Counted from the first letter of the stretch, positions 37,379 to 46,711 are shown. The stretch is 64,000 nucleotides of DNA from Profundibacterium mesophilum KAUST100406-0324 (GCF_009835145.1 NZ_APKE01000014.1:62001-126000); one strand, 5' to 3'. Translations and numbers: made by a program. The notes: generated by a model not told the origin, from the letters alone.

Positions 37379-38371
37379 ATGCAGAAGCTCACTATCTTCT
37401 CCCCGCGCACCGCCGCTGTCGCCGCCGTGGTGGCGCTCGGCGTTCTGGCCGCTGGCGGCACGGTCGCGCTTCGCTCGCATCTGGGTGAGGCTGCGAGCGG
37501 CTTGGCACACGGCGCTGCGCGACCGGCAACCGAGATCGCCACGCGCGGCGAGAGCGCGGCCCTGCGCTTCTCGGTCGCGCCCCTTGCGGGTGGCATGCGC
37601 GCCGGTGCTCTGCCCCATCCGCCGGCGGAGATGCTGGTGCCGGCCCTCGCCGCGCCCCCCCTGCGCGCGCTGAGTGCCAGGCCCGCCAGGATGGAGGCCG
37701 CCACCGATTGCCGGGCCCATCTGGCGCTCGAGGCGCTCGCCGGCGCGCGCATGGCCGTCACTGTCACCGCCCCCTGCAATGGCAAGGCACGCATCGAGGT
37801 CATGCATGAAGGGATCACCTTCACCCAGGAGCTGAGTGCGGCGGGCGACTGGACAGGCATCGTGCCCGCCCTGTCGCCGCGTGCCAGTGTCACGGCTCGT
37901 TTGGGAGAACAGGCGCTTTCGGCAGGACCGATCACCATTCTCGATCACGCCGATTACGAGCGCGTGGTCCTCGCATGGGACGGGCAGACGGGTTTGCAGA
38001 TCCATGCGCTCGAATTCGGGGCGGGCTACGGCACGGCCGGTCATGTCTCGGCTGCCAGCTCCGATGAGGGTGCCGCATCGGGCAGCGTCTTCCGCCTCGG
38101 CGCGTCCCATCTCGCCAATGCCGCGCAGGCCGAGATCTACAGCTTGCCGAAGGACGCGGCCGCGCGGCGCGGAACGGTGCGCCTCGTCGTGGAGGCGGAG
38201 GTCACGCCCTATTCCTGCGGCCGCATGGTGCACGGCACGGCATTCCAGCCCGCGCCGGACGGAACGCTCGGGGCGACGGAACTGCGGCTTCACATGCCCG
38301 AGTGCAACGAGGTGGGCGATATTCTCATATTGAAAAACCTGCTCAGAGACGTGAAGATCGCGGCGAACTGA
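37379..38371 (+). CDS. Single-span membrane protein of unknown function downstream of secA
   Basis: A 330-residue protein with one N-terminal hydrophobic span (AAVAAVVALGVLAAGGTVAL, residues 12-31), so most of it should be periplasmic. The body (from about residue 105, ATDCRAHLALEALAGARMAVTV) looks beta-rich, with four spaced cysteines (CRAH, PCNG, SCGRM and ECNE). Relatives are sometimes labelled translocase only because they follow secA. AGGAAAGG precedes the ATG. It lies 21 bases before the PstS/OmpA-like gene in the same direction, so the pair may act together in the envelope. Confidence 0.75.
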   Translation: MQKLTIFSPRTAAVAAVVALGVLAAGGTVALRSHLGEAASGLAHGAARPATEIATRGESAALRFSVAPLAGGMRAGALPHPPAEMLVPALAAPPLRALSARPARMEAATDCRAHLALEALAGARMAVTVTAPCNGKARIEVMHEGITFTQELSAAGDWTGIVPALSPRASVTARLGEQALSAGPITILDHADYERVVLAWDGQTGLQIHALEFGAGYGTAGHVSAASSDEGAASGSVFRLGASHLANAAQAEIYSLPKDAAARRGTVRLVVEAEVTPYSCGRMVHGTAFQPAPDGTLGATELRLHMPECNEVGDILILKNLLRDVKIAAN

Positions 38372-38392
38372 CGGAATGGTCGCGAACGCCCG

Positions 38393-39952
38393 ATGAACCA
38401 CTGCCGCGCGGCTGCGAGCGCCGCGCTTTTTCTCTTCTTCACGAGCTTCGGTGCCCTTGCCGAAACCGTCACCCTGTCATCGCAGACGGGCGGGTTCGCG
38501 ATGCGCGGCACGCTCATGGGCTATGACGGCGAGTTCTACAGGCTCGATACCGAACACGGCGTCCTGTCGCTCGATGCCGCGCGCGTGGAGTGCAGCGGCG
38601 CGGGCTGTCCCGATCTCGACGGTTTCGTGCCCGTGGTGACCTTCTCGGGCGCGCGCGCCCTTGGCGAGACCCTTCTCCCGGCCCTGATCGAGACCTTCGC
38701 CAGCCGCAACGGATACAGCGTCACGCGCGACGTGGTGGATGATCTGACCTTTTCCTACGAACTGGCGGAGAGGTCCGGCGGGAGTGCCGTCGGCCGTTTC
38801 GATTTCCGCCTGACAAGCTCGGACGAGGGCATGGCGGACCTTCTGGCGGAGGTTGCGGATATTGCGCTGTCGCTGCGCGAGGCCACGGGGGCGGAGATCG
38901 CCGCGGGGCGCGGATCGCTCCTGGGGGATCTGAACGGGCGCGGACGCAGCCGGATCATCGCACTCGATGGCATCGTTCCGCTCGTCTCGGTCGGCAATCC
39001 ACTGGCGGAGATCGGTCTGTCGCAGCTGCGATCCATCTTCGCCGGCGAGATCGCCGACTGGTCGGAGCTGACCGGACTGGAGCAGCCGATCACGTTGCAT
39101 CTGCGCGACGACGCCTCCGGTCAGGCACAGGCGTTCCTGACGCGCGTGATGGGGCGGGAGACGGCGCTGGCGGAGGGAATAACGCGTCACGACAGCAATG
39201 CCGCGATCGCCGATGCAGTGGCCCGGGATCCCGGTGCGCTCGGCATCGGGAGCTATTCGGAGATGGGCAATGCCATGCCCGTCGCGCTGAAGGGACCTTG
39301 CGGCTTCGCATCCGTTGCCAGCGAGACCTCGCTCAAGACCGAGGATTACCCGCTGACCGCGCCGCTCTTCGCCTATCTGCCCAATTACCGCCTGCCGCAG
39401 ATCGGGCGGCGATTCCTGGCCTACATGAACTCGCCCGCCGCGCAGCCGGTGATCCGCCGGGCGGGCTTCGTGGATCAGTTCCCGAGGGCGATTCCGCTCG
39501 ATGCGCAGGGGCACCGGTTCGCGACCGCCATCGCCCGTGCCGGCGACGAGATCGGCCTGTCCGACCTGCAACGCCTTGTCAGGGTGCTGTCGAACATGAC
39601 GCGCCTGACCCTGACATTCCGCTTCGAGGATGGCGCGGCGCAGCTCGACCCGCAATCGCGCTCCAACATCGCCCTGCTCGGCGAGGCCCTGGAGCGGGGC
39701 GTCTTCGACGACAGGGCCCTCGTCTTCGTCGGGTTCAGCGACGGTCTCGGCCCGGCTGGCTTGAACCGCAGGCTCTCGCGGGAACGGGCCCGCACCGTCC
39801 GCGATGCCGTTCGCCGCGCCAGCCACGGAGCCTCCGATGCGGCGCTGCCGGAACTCGAGATCGAGGCATTCGGCGAGGCCATGCCAATGGCCTGCGACGA
39901 GACGGAATGGGGACGGGGCGTGAATCGCCGCGTCGAGGTCTGGCTCAGGTGA
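38393..39952 (+). CDS. PstS-like binding protein fused to an OmpA peptidoglycan-binding domain
   Basis: A 519-residue exported protein with a signal peptide ending FGALA. Residues about 80-370 resemble phosphate-type solute-binding proteins (VVTFSGARALGETLLPALIETFASRNGY, RIIALDGIVPLVSVGNPLAEI, LRSIFAGEIADWSEL, FLAYMNSPAAQPVIRRAGFV). The C-terminus (RFEDGAAQLDPQSRSNIALL, FVGFSDGLGPAGLNRRLSRERARTVRDAV) is an OmpA-like peptidoglycan-binding domain. It would be tethered to the cell wall, unlike a free transport receptor. No phosphate permease genes are nearby, so it may sense or store ligand. Confidence 0.85.
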   Translation: MNHCRAAASAALFLFFTSFGALAETVTLSSQTGGFAMRGTLMGYDGEFYRLDTEHGVLSLDAARVECSGAGCPDLDGFVPVVTFSGARALGETLLPALIETFASRNGYSVTRDVVDDLTFSYELAERSGGSAVGRFDFRLTSSDEGMADLLAEVADIALSLREATGAEIAAGRGSLLGDLNGRGRSRIIALDGIVPLVSVGNPLAEIGLSQLRSIFAGEIADWSELTGLEQPITLHLRDDASGQAQAFLTRVMGRETALAEGITRHDSNAAIADAVARDPGALGIGSYSEMGNAMPVALKGPCGFASVASETSLKTEDYPLTAPLFAYLPNYRLPQIGRRFLAYMNSPAAQPVIRRAGFVDQFPRAIPLDAQGHRFATAIARAGDEIGLSDLQRLVRVLSNMTRLTLTFRFEDGAAQLDPQSRSNIALLGEALERGVFDDRALVFVGFSDGLGPAGLNRRLSRERARTVRDAVRRASHGASDAALPELEIEAFGEAMPMACDETEWGRGVNRRVEVWLR

Positions 39953-40705
39953 TCATAGGTAGCCCTCGGCGCGGAAGCTGAGCTCCCGACTCTTGCCGAT
40001 GATCAGGTGGTCATGGAGCACCAGACCGAGCGCGGCGCAGGCCTGCCCGACCTGTTCGGTCATGGCAATGTCGGCCTGGCTCGGCGTGGGATCGCCGGAG
40101 GGATGATTGTGCACGAGGATCAGGGCCTTCGCATTGAGCTCCAGCGCCCGCTTGACGATCTCGCGGGGATAGACGGGAACATGGTCGACAGTGCCCCGCG
40201 CCTGCTCCTCGTCGGCCACGAGGATGTTCTTGGTGTCGAGGAACAGCACCCTGAACTGCTCGGTCGGACGGTGCGACATCGTCGTGTGGCAGTAATCTAG
40301 AACCGCTTCCCAGTCCGAGATGACATGGCGCTGCATCATCCGGGCACGGGCCATCCGGTGGGCCGCGGCCTCGATCACCTTGAGATCGTGCATGACCACG
40401 GGACCCACGCCGCGCACCGCGAGCAGCGCATCCGGGGGCGCCGACAGGATGCGGCCGAGATCGCCGAACGTATCGACGAGACGCCGGGCGAGGGGTTTGA
40501 CATCGCGTCTCGGGATCGAGCGGAAGAGGAGCAATTCCAGCAATTCGTAATCGGGCATGGCAGCGGCACCGCCGACACTGAATCGCTCGCGCAGCCGGGC
40601 ACGGTGATCGCGGATATAGGAGGGTTGCCGGCCGGGGCCGACAGGCGCCTCGTCATCGTCGAAGCGTGCCCTGCTGTCATGAAATGAATTGGCCGATCCT
40701 GTCAT
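39953..40705 (-). CDS. radC: RadC-family JAB/MPN-domain protein
   Basis: A 250-residue protein. An N-terminal helix-hairpin-helix (LLAVRGVGPVVMHDLKVIEA) is followed by the JAMM domain with metal motif HNHPSGDPTPSQAD. The name RadC is historical; the cellular role is not settled. The start at 40705 gives about 30 residues before the conserved YIRDHRARLRERF, as in relatives, but it has no good ribosome site. Its ATG lies in the loop of a perfect 12-bp hairpin. It follows dnaJ in the same direction, 49 bases later. Confidence 0.92.
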   Translation of the reverse strand: MTGSANSFHDSRARFDDDEAPVGPGRQPSYIRDHRARLRERFSVGGAAAMPDYELLELLLFRSIPRRDVKPLARRLVDTFGDLGRILSAPPDALLAVRGVGPVVMHDLKVIEAAAHRMARARMMQRHVISDWEAVLDYCHTTMSHRPTEQFRVLFLDTKNILVADEEQARGTVDHVPVYPREIVKRALELNAKALILVHNHPSGDPTPSQADIAMTEQVGQACAALGLVLHDHLIIGKSRELSFRAEGYL

Positions 40706-40722
40706 GGTAAACAGGATCGGCC
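40691..40722 (-). terminator. Perfect 12-bp hairpin between dnaJ and radC, with the radC ATG in its loop
   Basis: GGCCGATCCTGT (40691-40702) and ACAGGATCGGCC (40711-40722) are exact complements around an 8-base loop that contains the radC start codon (40703-40705). It begins 32 bases past the dnaJ stop. It can end the dnaK-dnaJ transcript, or hide the radC start in the mRNA. Confidence 0.75.
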
Positions 40723-40754
40723 CGGCACCTTACGGAATGATTAACCCGAAGGGG

Positions 40755-41906
40755 TCAATTCTTCATTCCATCCCAGAAGGTCTTCACCTTCTTGAAGAAG
40801 CCGGAAGTCTCCGGGTTGTTGTTCTCGCTCAACCTGTCGAATTCGCGCAGGATCTCTTTCTGACGCGATGTCAGGTTGACGGGGGTTTCGACCGCCAGTT
40901 CGATATACATGTCGCCCTGGCCACCGCCGCGCAGCATCGGCATGCCTTTTCCGCGCAGGCGCATCTGCTTGCCCGACTGGCTGCCGGCGGGGATCTTCAC
41001 ACGGCTGCGGCCCCCGTCGATGGTCGGAACCTCGATATCGCCGCCGAGCGCTGCCGCGGCGATGGAGACAGGCACGCGGCAGAAGAGATGTTCACCCTCG
41101 CGCTGGAAGAGGGGATGATCCTCGACCTCCAGGAAGATATAAAGATCGCCGGACGGCCCTCCGCGCAGGCCCGCCTCACCCTCGCCGCCAAGGCGGATCC
41201 GGGTGCCGGTCTCGACACCGGCGGGAATGTTGACGCTGAGCGAGCGCTCCTTCTGGACACGGCCGGCGCCGCCGCATTCCGAACAGGGGTTCTTGATGAT
41301 CTGTCCCGCGCCCGAGCAGGTCGGGCAGGTCCGCTCGACGGTGAAGAAGCCCTGCTGCGCGCGCACCTTGCCCATTCCCGAACAGGTCGGACAGTTCTGC
41401 GGCTCGGAGCCTCCCTCGGCGCCGCTGCCTCGGCAGGTACCGCATTGAACGGCCGTCGGAACGGAGACGGTCTTCTGCAGGCCGCGATGGGCCTCCTCGA
41501 GCGTCACGCGCAGGTTGTAGCGAAGATCGGCACCCCGCGTCGCGCGCTGGCCGCCGCGTCCACCGCCGCGTCCACCCATGATATCGCCGAAAAGATCATC
41601 GAACACGTCCGAGAAGGCACTGGCGAAATCGCCCTGTCCGGGCTGTCCGCCGCGCGCACCGGCAGAGGCGCCCATTCCGCCCTCGAACGCGGCATGGCCA
41701 TAGCGATCATAGGCTGCCTTCTTCTCGGCATCCTTGAGCACCTCATAGGCCTCGTTGGCTTCCTTGAACTGCGCCTCGGCCTTGGGATTGTCGGCGTTGC
41801 GGTCGGGGTGCAGTTCCTTCGCCTTGCCGCGATACGCCTTCTTGATCTCGTCGGGTGAGGCTCCGCGGGAAACCCCGAGAACCTCGTAGAAATCGCGCTT
41901 TGCCAT
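40755..41906 (-). CDS. dnaJ: Chaperone DnaJ
   Basis: A 383-residue co-chaperone that feeds substrates to DnaK and triggers its ATPase. The J domain has HPD (in LHPDRNADN). A Gly-rich stretch ([13 protein letters not shown]...[10 protein letters not shown]) follows, then four zinc repeats [24 protein letters not shown] and CSECGGAG, then the C-terminal substrate domains. AGGA lies before the ATG. It follows dnaK by 73 bases in the same direction and probably shares its heat-shock promoter. Confidence 0.98.
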   Translation of the reverse strand: MAKRDFYEVLGVSRGASPDEIKKAYRGKAKELHPDRNADNPKAEAQFKEANEAYEVLKDAEKKAAYDRYGHAAFEGGMGASAGARGGQPGQGDFASAFSDVFDDLFGDIMGGRGGGRGGQRATRGADLRYNLRVTLEEAHRGLQKTVSVPTAVQCGTCRGSGAEGGSEPQNCPTCSGMGKVRAQQGFFTVERTCPTCSGAGQIIKNPCSECGGAGRVQKERSLSVNIPAGVETGTRIRLGGEGEAGLRGGPSGDLYIFLEVEDHPLFQREGEHLFCRVPVSIAAAALGGDIEVPTIDGGRSRVKIPAGSQSGKQMRLRGKGMPMLRGGGQGDMYIELAVETPVNLTSRQKEILREFDRLSENNNPETSGFFKKVKTFWDGMKN

Positions 41907-41979
41907 AATCTTACATCCTTCTTGAACGGCAGGACCGGCCCGAATGGATCAGGCCGGCCCCGCGCATCCCGAAAGCCTC

Positions 41980-43899
41980 TTAGGAGGCGCGCTTGTCGTC
42001 GTCGAGGTCCTCGAAATCGGCATCCACGATGTCGTCATCGACACTACGCGGACCCTCTTCCTCGGAGTTCTCCTCGCCGCCATCGGCCTTCGCCTGCTCG
42101 GCCTTGTAGATGGCCTCGCCCAGCTTCATCGCCGCCTCGGTGACGTTCTGGATACCCGACTTGATCTTGCCGGCATCGTCGGTCTCGAGCTGCTCGTTGA
42201 GGTTGCCGATGGCCAGCTCGATCGCCTCGATGGTGCTCGGGTCGACCTTGTCCTTGTGCTCTTCCATCGACTTCTCGGTCGAATGGATGAGCGATTCTGC
42301 CTGGTTGCGGGCCTCGACGAGCTCACGGCGGCCCTTGTCGGCCTCGGCATTCGCCTCGGCATCCTTGACCATCTGCTCGATCTCGTCATCCGACAGACCA
42401 CCCGACGCCTGGATCGTGATGTTCTGCTCCTTGCCGGTGCCCTTGTCCTTGGCACTGACCGACACGATGCCGTTGGCGTCGATGTCGAAGGTCACCTCGA
42501 TCTGCGGCAGGCCGCGCGGTGCCGGCGGGATGTCTTCCAGGTTGAACTGGCCGAGCATCTTGTTGTCGGACGCCATCTCGCGCTCACCCTGGAAAACCCG
42601 GATCGTCACCGCGTTCTGGTTGTCCTCGGCGGTCGAGAAGACCTGGCTCTTCTTGGTCGGGATCGTCGTGTTGCGGTCGATCAGGCGGGTGAAGACACCG
42701 CCCAGCGTCTCGATCCCGAGCGAAAGCGGGGTCACGTCGAGCAGCACCACGTCCTTGACGTCGCCCTGAAGCACGCCGGCCTGGATCGCGGCACCGAGCG
42801 CCACGACCTCGTCGGGGTTCACGCCCTTGTGCGGCTCCTTGCCGAAGAACTTGGTCACCTCTTCGAGGACGCGCGGCATCCGGGTCATCCCGCCGACCAT
42901 CACGACCTCGTCGATGTCACCGACCGACAGGCCGGCATCCTTGAGCGCCGCCTTGCACGGATTGATCGAGTTCTTGATCAGATCGCCCACGAGGCTTTCC
43001 AGCTTCGCACGGGTCAGTTTCATGACCATGTGCAGCGGCTGGCCGTTGGAGCCCATCGAGATGAAGGGTTGGTTGATCTCGGTCTGGCTGGAGCTCGACA
43101 GCTCGATCTTGGCCTTCTCCGCCGCTTCCTTCAGGCGCTGGAGCGCCATCTTGTCCTGCGTCAGGTCGGCGCCGTGCTGCTTCTTGAACTCCTCGGCAAG
43201 GTAGTTGACGATCCGCATGTCGAAATCCTCGCCGCCGAGGAACGTGTCCCCGTTGGTCGATTTCACTTCGAAGAGGCCGTCATCGATCTCGAGGATGGTG
43301 ATGTCGAAGGTGCCGCCGCCAAGGTCGTAGACCGCGATCGTCTTGGTCTCTTTCTTGTCGAGGCCATAGGCGAGGGCGGCCGCGGTCGGCTCGTTGATGA
43401 TCCGCAGCACTTCGAGACCGGCGATCTTGCCGGCATCCTTGGTGGCCTGACGCTGGGCGTCGTTGAAATAGGCCGGAACGGTGATGACCGCCTGCGTGAC
43501 TTCCTCACCGAGATAGGATTCGGCGGTTTCCTTCATCTTCTGCAGGATGAAGGCGGAGATCTGGCTGGGCGAATACTTCTCGCCATTCGCCTCGACCCAC
43601 GCGTCGCCATTGCCGCCCTTGACGAGGTCGTAGGGCAGGTTCTTCTTCTCCTTCGCCAGATCGGGATCCTCGAAGGTCCGGCCGATCAGGCGCTTCACGG
43701 CGAAGACGGTGTTCTCGGGGTTGGTGACGGCCTGGCGCTTGGCGGCCTGGCCAACGAGGCGCTCGTCATCCGCAAAGGCGACGATCGAAGGCGTGGTGCG
43801 CGCGCCTTCGGCGTTCTCGATGACACGCGGTTGGCTGCCATCCATGATGGCAACGCAGCTGTTGGTGGTTCCAAGGTCGATACCGATGACTTTGGCCAT
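41980..43899 (-). CDS. dnaK: Chaperone DnaK (Hsp70)
   Basis: A 639-residue Hsp70. The ATPase domain begins [17 protein letters not shown] and includes [18 protein letters not shown]; the linker [19 protein letters not shown] is followed by the substrate-binding domain and an acidic tail. Start at ATG 43899; 27 upstream codons are open but lie in the leader. GAGAGG is about 12 bases before the ATG. A clear RpoH-type promoter lies about 110-145 bases upstream. The gene order dnaK-dnaJ is standard. Confidence 0.99.
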   Translation of the reverse strand: MAKVIGIDLGTTNSCVAIMDGSQPRVIENAEGARTTPSIVAFADDERLVGQAAKRQAVTNPENTVFAVKRLIGRTFEDPDLAKEKKNLPYDLVKGGNGDAWVEANGEKYSPSQISAFILQKMKETAESYLGEEVTQAVITVPAYFNDAQRQATKDAGKIAGLEVLRIINEPTAAALAYGLDKKETKTIAVYDLGGGTFDITILEIDDGLFEVKSTNGDTFLGGEDFDMRIVNYLAEEFKKQHGADLTQDKMALQRLKEAAEKAKIELSSSSQTEINQPFISMGSNGQPLHMVMKLTRAKLESLVGDLIKNSINPCKAALKDAGLSVGDIDEVVMVGGMTRMPRVLEEVTKFFGKEPHKGVNPDEVVALGAAIQAGVLQGDVKDVVLLDVTPLSLGIETLGGVFTRLIDRNTTIPTKKSQVFSTAEDNQNAVTIRVFQGEREMASDNKMLGQFNLEDIPPAPRGLPQIEVTFDIDANGIVSVSAKDKGTGKEQNITIQASGGLSDDEIEQMVKDAEANAEADKGRRELVEARNQAESLIHSTEKSMEEHKDKVDPSTIEAIELAIGNLNEQLETDDAGKIKSGIQNVTEAAMKLGEAIYKAEQAKADGGEENSEEEGPRSVDDDIVDADFEDLDDDKRAS

Positions 43900-44011
43900 G
43901 ATGCAAAAATCCTCTCTTAGGCGATGTTCCTGCGGACGGACCCGCGGGGCGGCACCCGTCCGGCTATCCCAGATTTTCAACCGGGTTTAGCGCCTCCGGC
44001 GGGCGTCTGGG

Positions 44012-44043
44012 CGTATATAGGGAGGGCCAATTCGTGCTGCAAG
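44012..44043 (-). promoter_or_regulatory. RpoH (heat-shock sigma) promoter of dnaK
   Basis: Reading the minus strand, CTTG (44043-44040) is followed after 18 bases by CCTATATACG (44021-44012). This fits the alphaproteobacterial RpoH pattern CTTG-N17/18-CYTATnTnnG at every fixed position. Transcription would start near 44005, leaving about 105 bases of leader. Confidence 0.8.
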
Positions 44044-44096
44044 CCGGGAGCGGCGCGCTATGCTCGCAAAAAGGTGACATGTGACGGGGGAACCTT

Positions 44097-44720
44097 ATGG
44101 ATCAAAGCGAACCGCGCGCCGCGGATCAGGTGATCAGGGGGATCGCGCTCTACAGGGAGTTTCTGGACCTTCCGGCGCAGCAGGAGGTGCTGCAGGCGCT
44201 GCGCCGGGTGATCGCGGCGGCGCCGCTTTTCCATCCGCAAACGCAACGCGGCAAGCAGATGACGGTGCGCATGACCTCGGCCGGGAAATTTGGCTGGGTT
44301 TCGGACCGGCGCGGCTACAGATACGAGCCGTGCCATCCCGCCGGGATGCCATGGCCGCCCATTCCGCCCGCGATCCTGCGGATCTGGAACGCGCTCAGCG
44401 GCTCGGATCGGCAACCCGAAAGCTGCCTTGTTAATTTCTATGGCGAAGGCGCGCGCATGGGGCTGCATCAGGATCGCGACGAGAAGGACATGGGGGCGCC
44501 GGTCGTGTCGCTGTCGCTCGGGGACGAGGGCCTGTTCCGGGTCGGCAATCTCGAACGCGGCGGCCCGACGCAGAGTGTATGGCTGCATTCCGGCGACGTC
44601 CTCGTGATGGGCGGGGCCGCGCGGCTGACCTATCACGGGATCGACCGCATCCGCTTCGGCTCCTCGCGCCTGACACCCCGGGGCGGGCGGATCAACGTGA
44701 CACTCAGGGTCGTGACATGA
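44097..44720 (+). CDS. alkB: AlkB-type 2-oxoglutarate/Fe(II) dioxygenase
   Basis: A 207-residue enzyme that oxidatively removes methyl groups from damaged DNA or RNA bases. The iron ligands are in LHQDRDEKD (HxD) and YHGIDRI (second His); RINVTLR near the C-terminus binds 2-oxoglutarate. The substrate-lid motif KFGWVSDRRGYRYEP matches E. coli AlkB. GGGGGA lies before the ATG. It is divergent from dnaK and not followed by ada or other alkylation genes. Confidence 0.95.
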   Translation: MDQSEPRAADQVIRGIALYREFLDLPAQQEVLQALRRVIAAAPLFHPQTQRGKQMTVRMTSAGKFGWVSDRRGYRYEPCHPAGMPWPPIPPAILRIWNALSGSDRQPESCLVNFYGEGARMGLHQDRDEKDMGAPVVSLSLGDEGLFRVGNLERGGPTQSVWLHSGDVLVMGGAARLTYHGIDRIRFGSSRLTPRGGRINVTLRVVT

Positions 44721-44808
44721 GGAACGCCCCGCGCCCCGCCTTGCATATGCGCGCGAAACCCCGTCGGCTGGCGCGGCGACCCGGCCCCGGGCTTCTGGGC
44801 TGCGGGGG

Positions 44809-45756
44809 TTACTCCTCCTCGCCGTCCTGAAGCAGGGGTGGACCCGTCAGGGCAAGGTCCGGCAGGCCGAATTCCAGCGGCGGCAAGACGCGCCCGTCAA
44901 AGCCGCCACGCCTGCTTTCGGCTCCCGGGCCGGGACCGGCGCCGAGATCCGCACCCGCAGCCTCCGTGCCGAAAGCGGCGGTTCCTACGGAGACCGCGGG
45001 CCCCACAGATACCGTCGGTCCGGCGGACACGGGTGATCCCGCGGGGACGGACGATCCGATGGAGACCGGCGATCCGGTGGAGACGGGTGATCCGGTGGAG
45101 ACGGGTGATCCGATGGAGACCGGCGATCCGATGGAGACGGGACTGTCGATCCCGCCTGGCGTGCCGGTTGGCTGGGCGGTTCGCGCTGTCGCTGCCGCCT
45201 GCGGCGCCGGGGCGGGAATGGGGGAGGCGGCGACGACCGGGCAGCCGGCCGCGTCGACCATCCTGTCGGTTGCCGTGGCGGCGGCGCCGAGCCCGCGCGA
45301 CCAGAATGCCCCCGCCAGGGCGCAGTCCGGCGCGGCCTCGCCTGCATCGGGTGCCCGCCCCGCGCGGAGGTTTTCGCGCGGCACCCATCCCTCGAGCGTC
45401 CCGTGCACGATATGCGCCCAGGCACCGTCGCGTGACGCCTTCACCATGGCGATCCCGTCGGTGCCGGATGCCAGGAAGCCGACCGTCTCGGCGGTGGGAT
45501 TGGCGGCGGCGCGCACCATGAGGATTGCATCGGCCGCGATGCCGGTGACGCCGTAGCCGGCGGGAGGTGCCTCCGGGACGGGTTGAGCCGTCAGGGGGAC
45601 GGGCAAGGCCAGAAGGACAGTCGCGGCGATGGCCCGAAGCCGCGCCGCGCCGGGGCGCCGGGTTGCCGGGCGCGGGCCGCCGCAAGACGGGCAGCGATAT
45701 GCGCGATCCGGATATGGACGCGCCTGGCACGGGTGATCCGGGCGGGGGCGGCTCAT
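44809..45756 (-). CDS. Bacterial SH3-domain protein with a hexapeptide-repeat region
   Basis: A 315-residue protein. A cysteine pair (YRCPSCGG, about residues 20-27) precedes a hydrophobic segment (AIAATVLLALPVPLTA, about 45-60) that looks like a signal or anchor. An SH3b domain follows (ILMVRAAANPTAETVGFLASGTDG...GWVPRENL). The next part is low-complexity, with GSPVSI/GSPVST units encoded by an 18-bp repeat. The start overlaps the ABC-2 permease stop by ATGA, so they are translated together. SH3b domains often bind peptidoglycan; a link to glycan export is possible. The opposite strand is also open here but lacks any domain. Confidence 0.8.
   Translation of the reverse strand: MSRPRPDHPCQARPYPDRAYRCPSCGGPRPATRRPGAARLRAIAATVLLALPVPLTAQPVPEAPPAGYGVTGIAADAILMVRAAANPTAETVGFLASGTDGIAMVKASRDGAWAHIVHGTLEGWVPRENLRAGRAPDAGEAAPDCALAGAFWSRGLGAAATATDRMVDAAGCPVVAASPIPAPAPQAAATARTAQPTGTPGGIDSPVSIGSPVSIGSPVSTGSPVSTGSPVSIGSSVPAGSPVSAGPTVSVGPAVSVGTAAFGTEAAGADLGAGPGPGAESRRGGFDGRVLPPLEFGLPDLALTGPPLLQDGEEE
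45053..45142. repeat. Five 18-bp tandem repeats within the SH3-protein gene
   Basis: Units beginning GATCC(G/A)(G/A)TGGAGAC recur five times (45053-45142), with a degenerate sixth before them. In the gene's frame they encode GSPVS(I/T) hexapeptides. Copy number could change by slippage without shifting the frame. Confidence 0.9.
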
Positions 45757-46574
45757 CTGCGGGCGCTCCAGCTGAGCGAGGCGTGCTTGCGCGTGTAGAA
45801 CTCGCCCATCAACCCGATCATCAGGATCGCGAGGGAGATATAGACCGGGTAGAGCACCGAGGTGACATGGGGATTGTAGTTGATGAAGGTGAAGCCCCGC
45901 GCCTGGTCGATCGCGTGGAAAAGGGGGTTCCAGCTGAAGAAGGGGAGCATGTAGCCCGGCAGGCTGTTGGCCACGAACATCTTGCCCGATGCGATCATGT
46001 TGGCGCGGGTGTAGACCATGGCCAAGATACTCGTGAAACCCGGCGCCCACGGCTTGAGCGCCAGCAGCACGATCCCGATCGCCATGCCTGAGAACCACGC
46101 CACCATGACCATGCCGAAGGCCCCGGCGGGCGCGTCGATATGGATGGGCCCCCAGCCGACATGGTAGACATAGAGCACCACGAACATCGAAAGGATCTGG
46201 ATGTAGAGGGTGCCGAGCGCTGCGGCGGTGATCGAGATCGCGGTCGTCATCGGCGCATGCTTCATCATCGCGGAGGCCGGACCCTCCGAACCGAGGACGG
46301 CCGTCACGGTGCGCGTATGCACCATGTAGAGGAAGATTCCGGACATGATGTAGAGCAGGAAATTGCCACGGATCGCCGAGGCGCGCATCCCCAGCACGAT
46401 GAACATCAGGTAGAAGGCGAGAACGAAGATCGCGGTCTGCAGGATGTTGGTCAGGATCGCGATCAGCGCGTTCGAATGCGTCTTGCGGATCGAGCGGACC
46501 GTGCTGTGGTAGATCAGCTCCAGCACGCTGAGCGCCGAGGTCATCCGCGATCTGGTCTGCTGCCGCTGGAACAT
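45753..46574 (-). CDS. ABC-2 type permease (KpsM/polysaccharide-export type)
   Basis: A 273-residue inner-membrane protein with about six spans, matching permeases that export capsule, O-antigen or polyol phosphates: SNALIAILTNILQTAIFVLAFYLMF, LLYIMSGIFLYMVHTR, SWNPLFHAIDQARGFTFINYN. Start at ATG 46574 (MFQRQQTRS); upstream codons are hydrophilic and lie in the divergent promoter region. The usual KpsT-like ATPase is not beside it. It is divergent from cysQ-kdsB, which suits KDO-linked polysaccharide export, and overlaps the SH3 gene by four bases. Confidence 0.88.
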   Translation of the reverse strand: MFQRQQTRSRMTSALSVLELIYHSTVRSIRKTHSNALIAILTNILQTAIFVLAFYLMFIVLGMRASAIRGNFLLYIMSGIFLYMVHTRTVTAVLGSEGPASAMMKHAPMTTAISITAAALGTLYIQILSMFVVLYVYHVGWGPIHIDAPAGAFGMVMVAWFSGMAIGIVLLALKPWAPGFTSILAMVYTRANMIASGKMFVANSLPGYMLPFFSWNPLFHAIDQARGFTFINYNPHVTSVLYPVYISLAILMIGLMGEFYTRKHASLSWSARR

Positions 46575-46711
46575 GATGCGCCTCTGTATCCTGCCTGGGC
46601 CCCCGAGACGTTCTCGCAGGCAAATCTTGCCGTTCCGTTTGCGCGCCAGCATAAGGGCGCCGACAAATATTTCCAATTCGGCGGCGTGCCCGCCCTGATA
46701 GGAGCGACAAC

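Noticed and set aside
41944-43920. 658-codon open frame on the plus strand
   Set aside because: It is antisense to dnaK; its sequence only mirrors the dnaK codons.
44966-45556. Plus-strand frame with GDPVETGDPMETG repeats
   Set aside because: It is antisense to the SH3-protein gene. The minus strand has a real SH3b domain, a hydrophobic segment and an ATGA overlap, whereas this frame has none.
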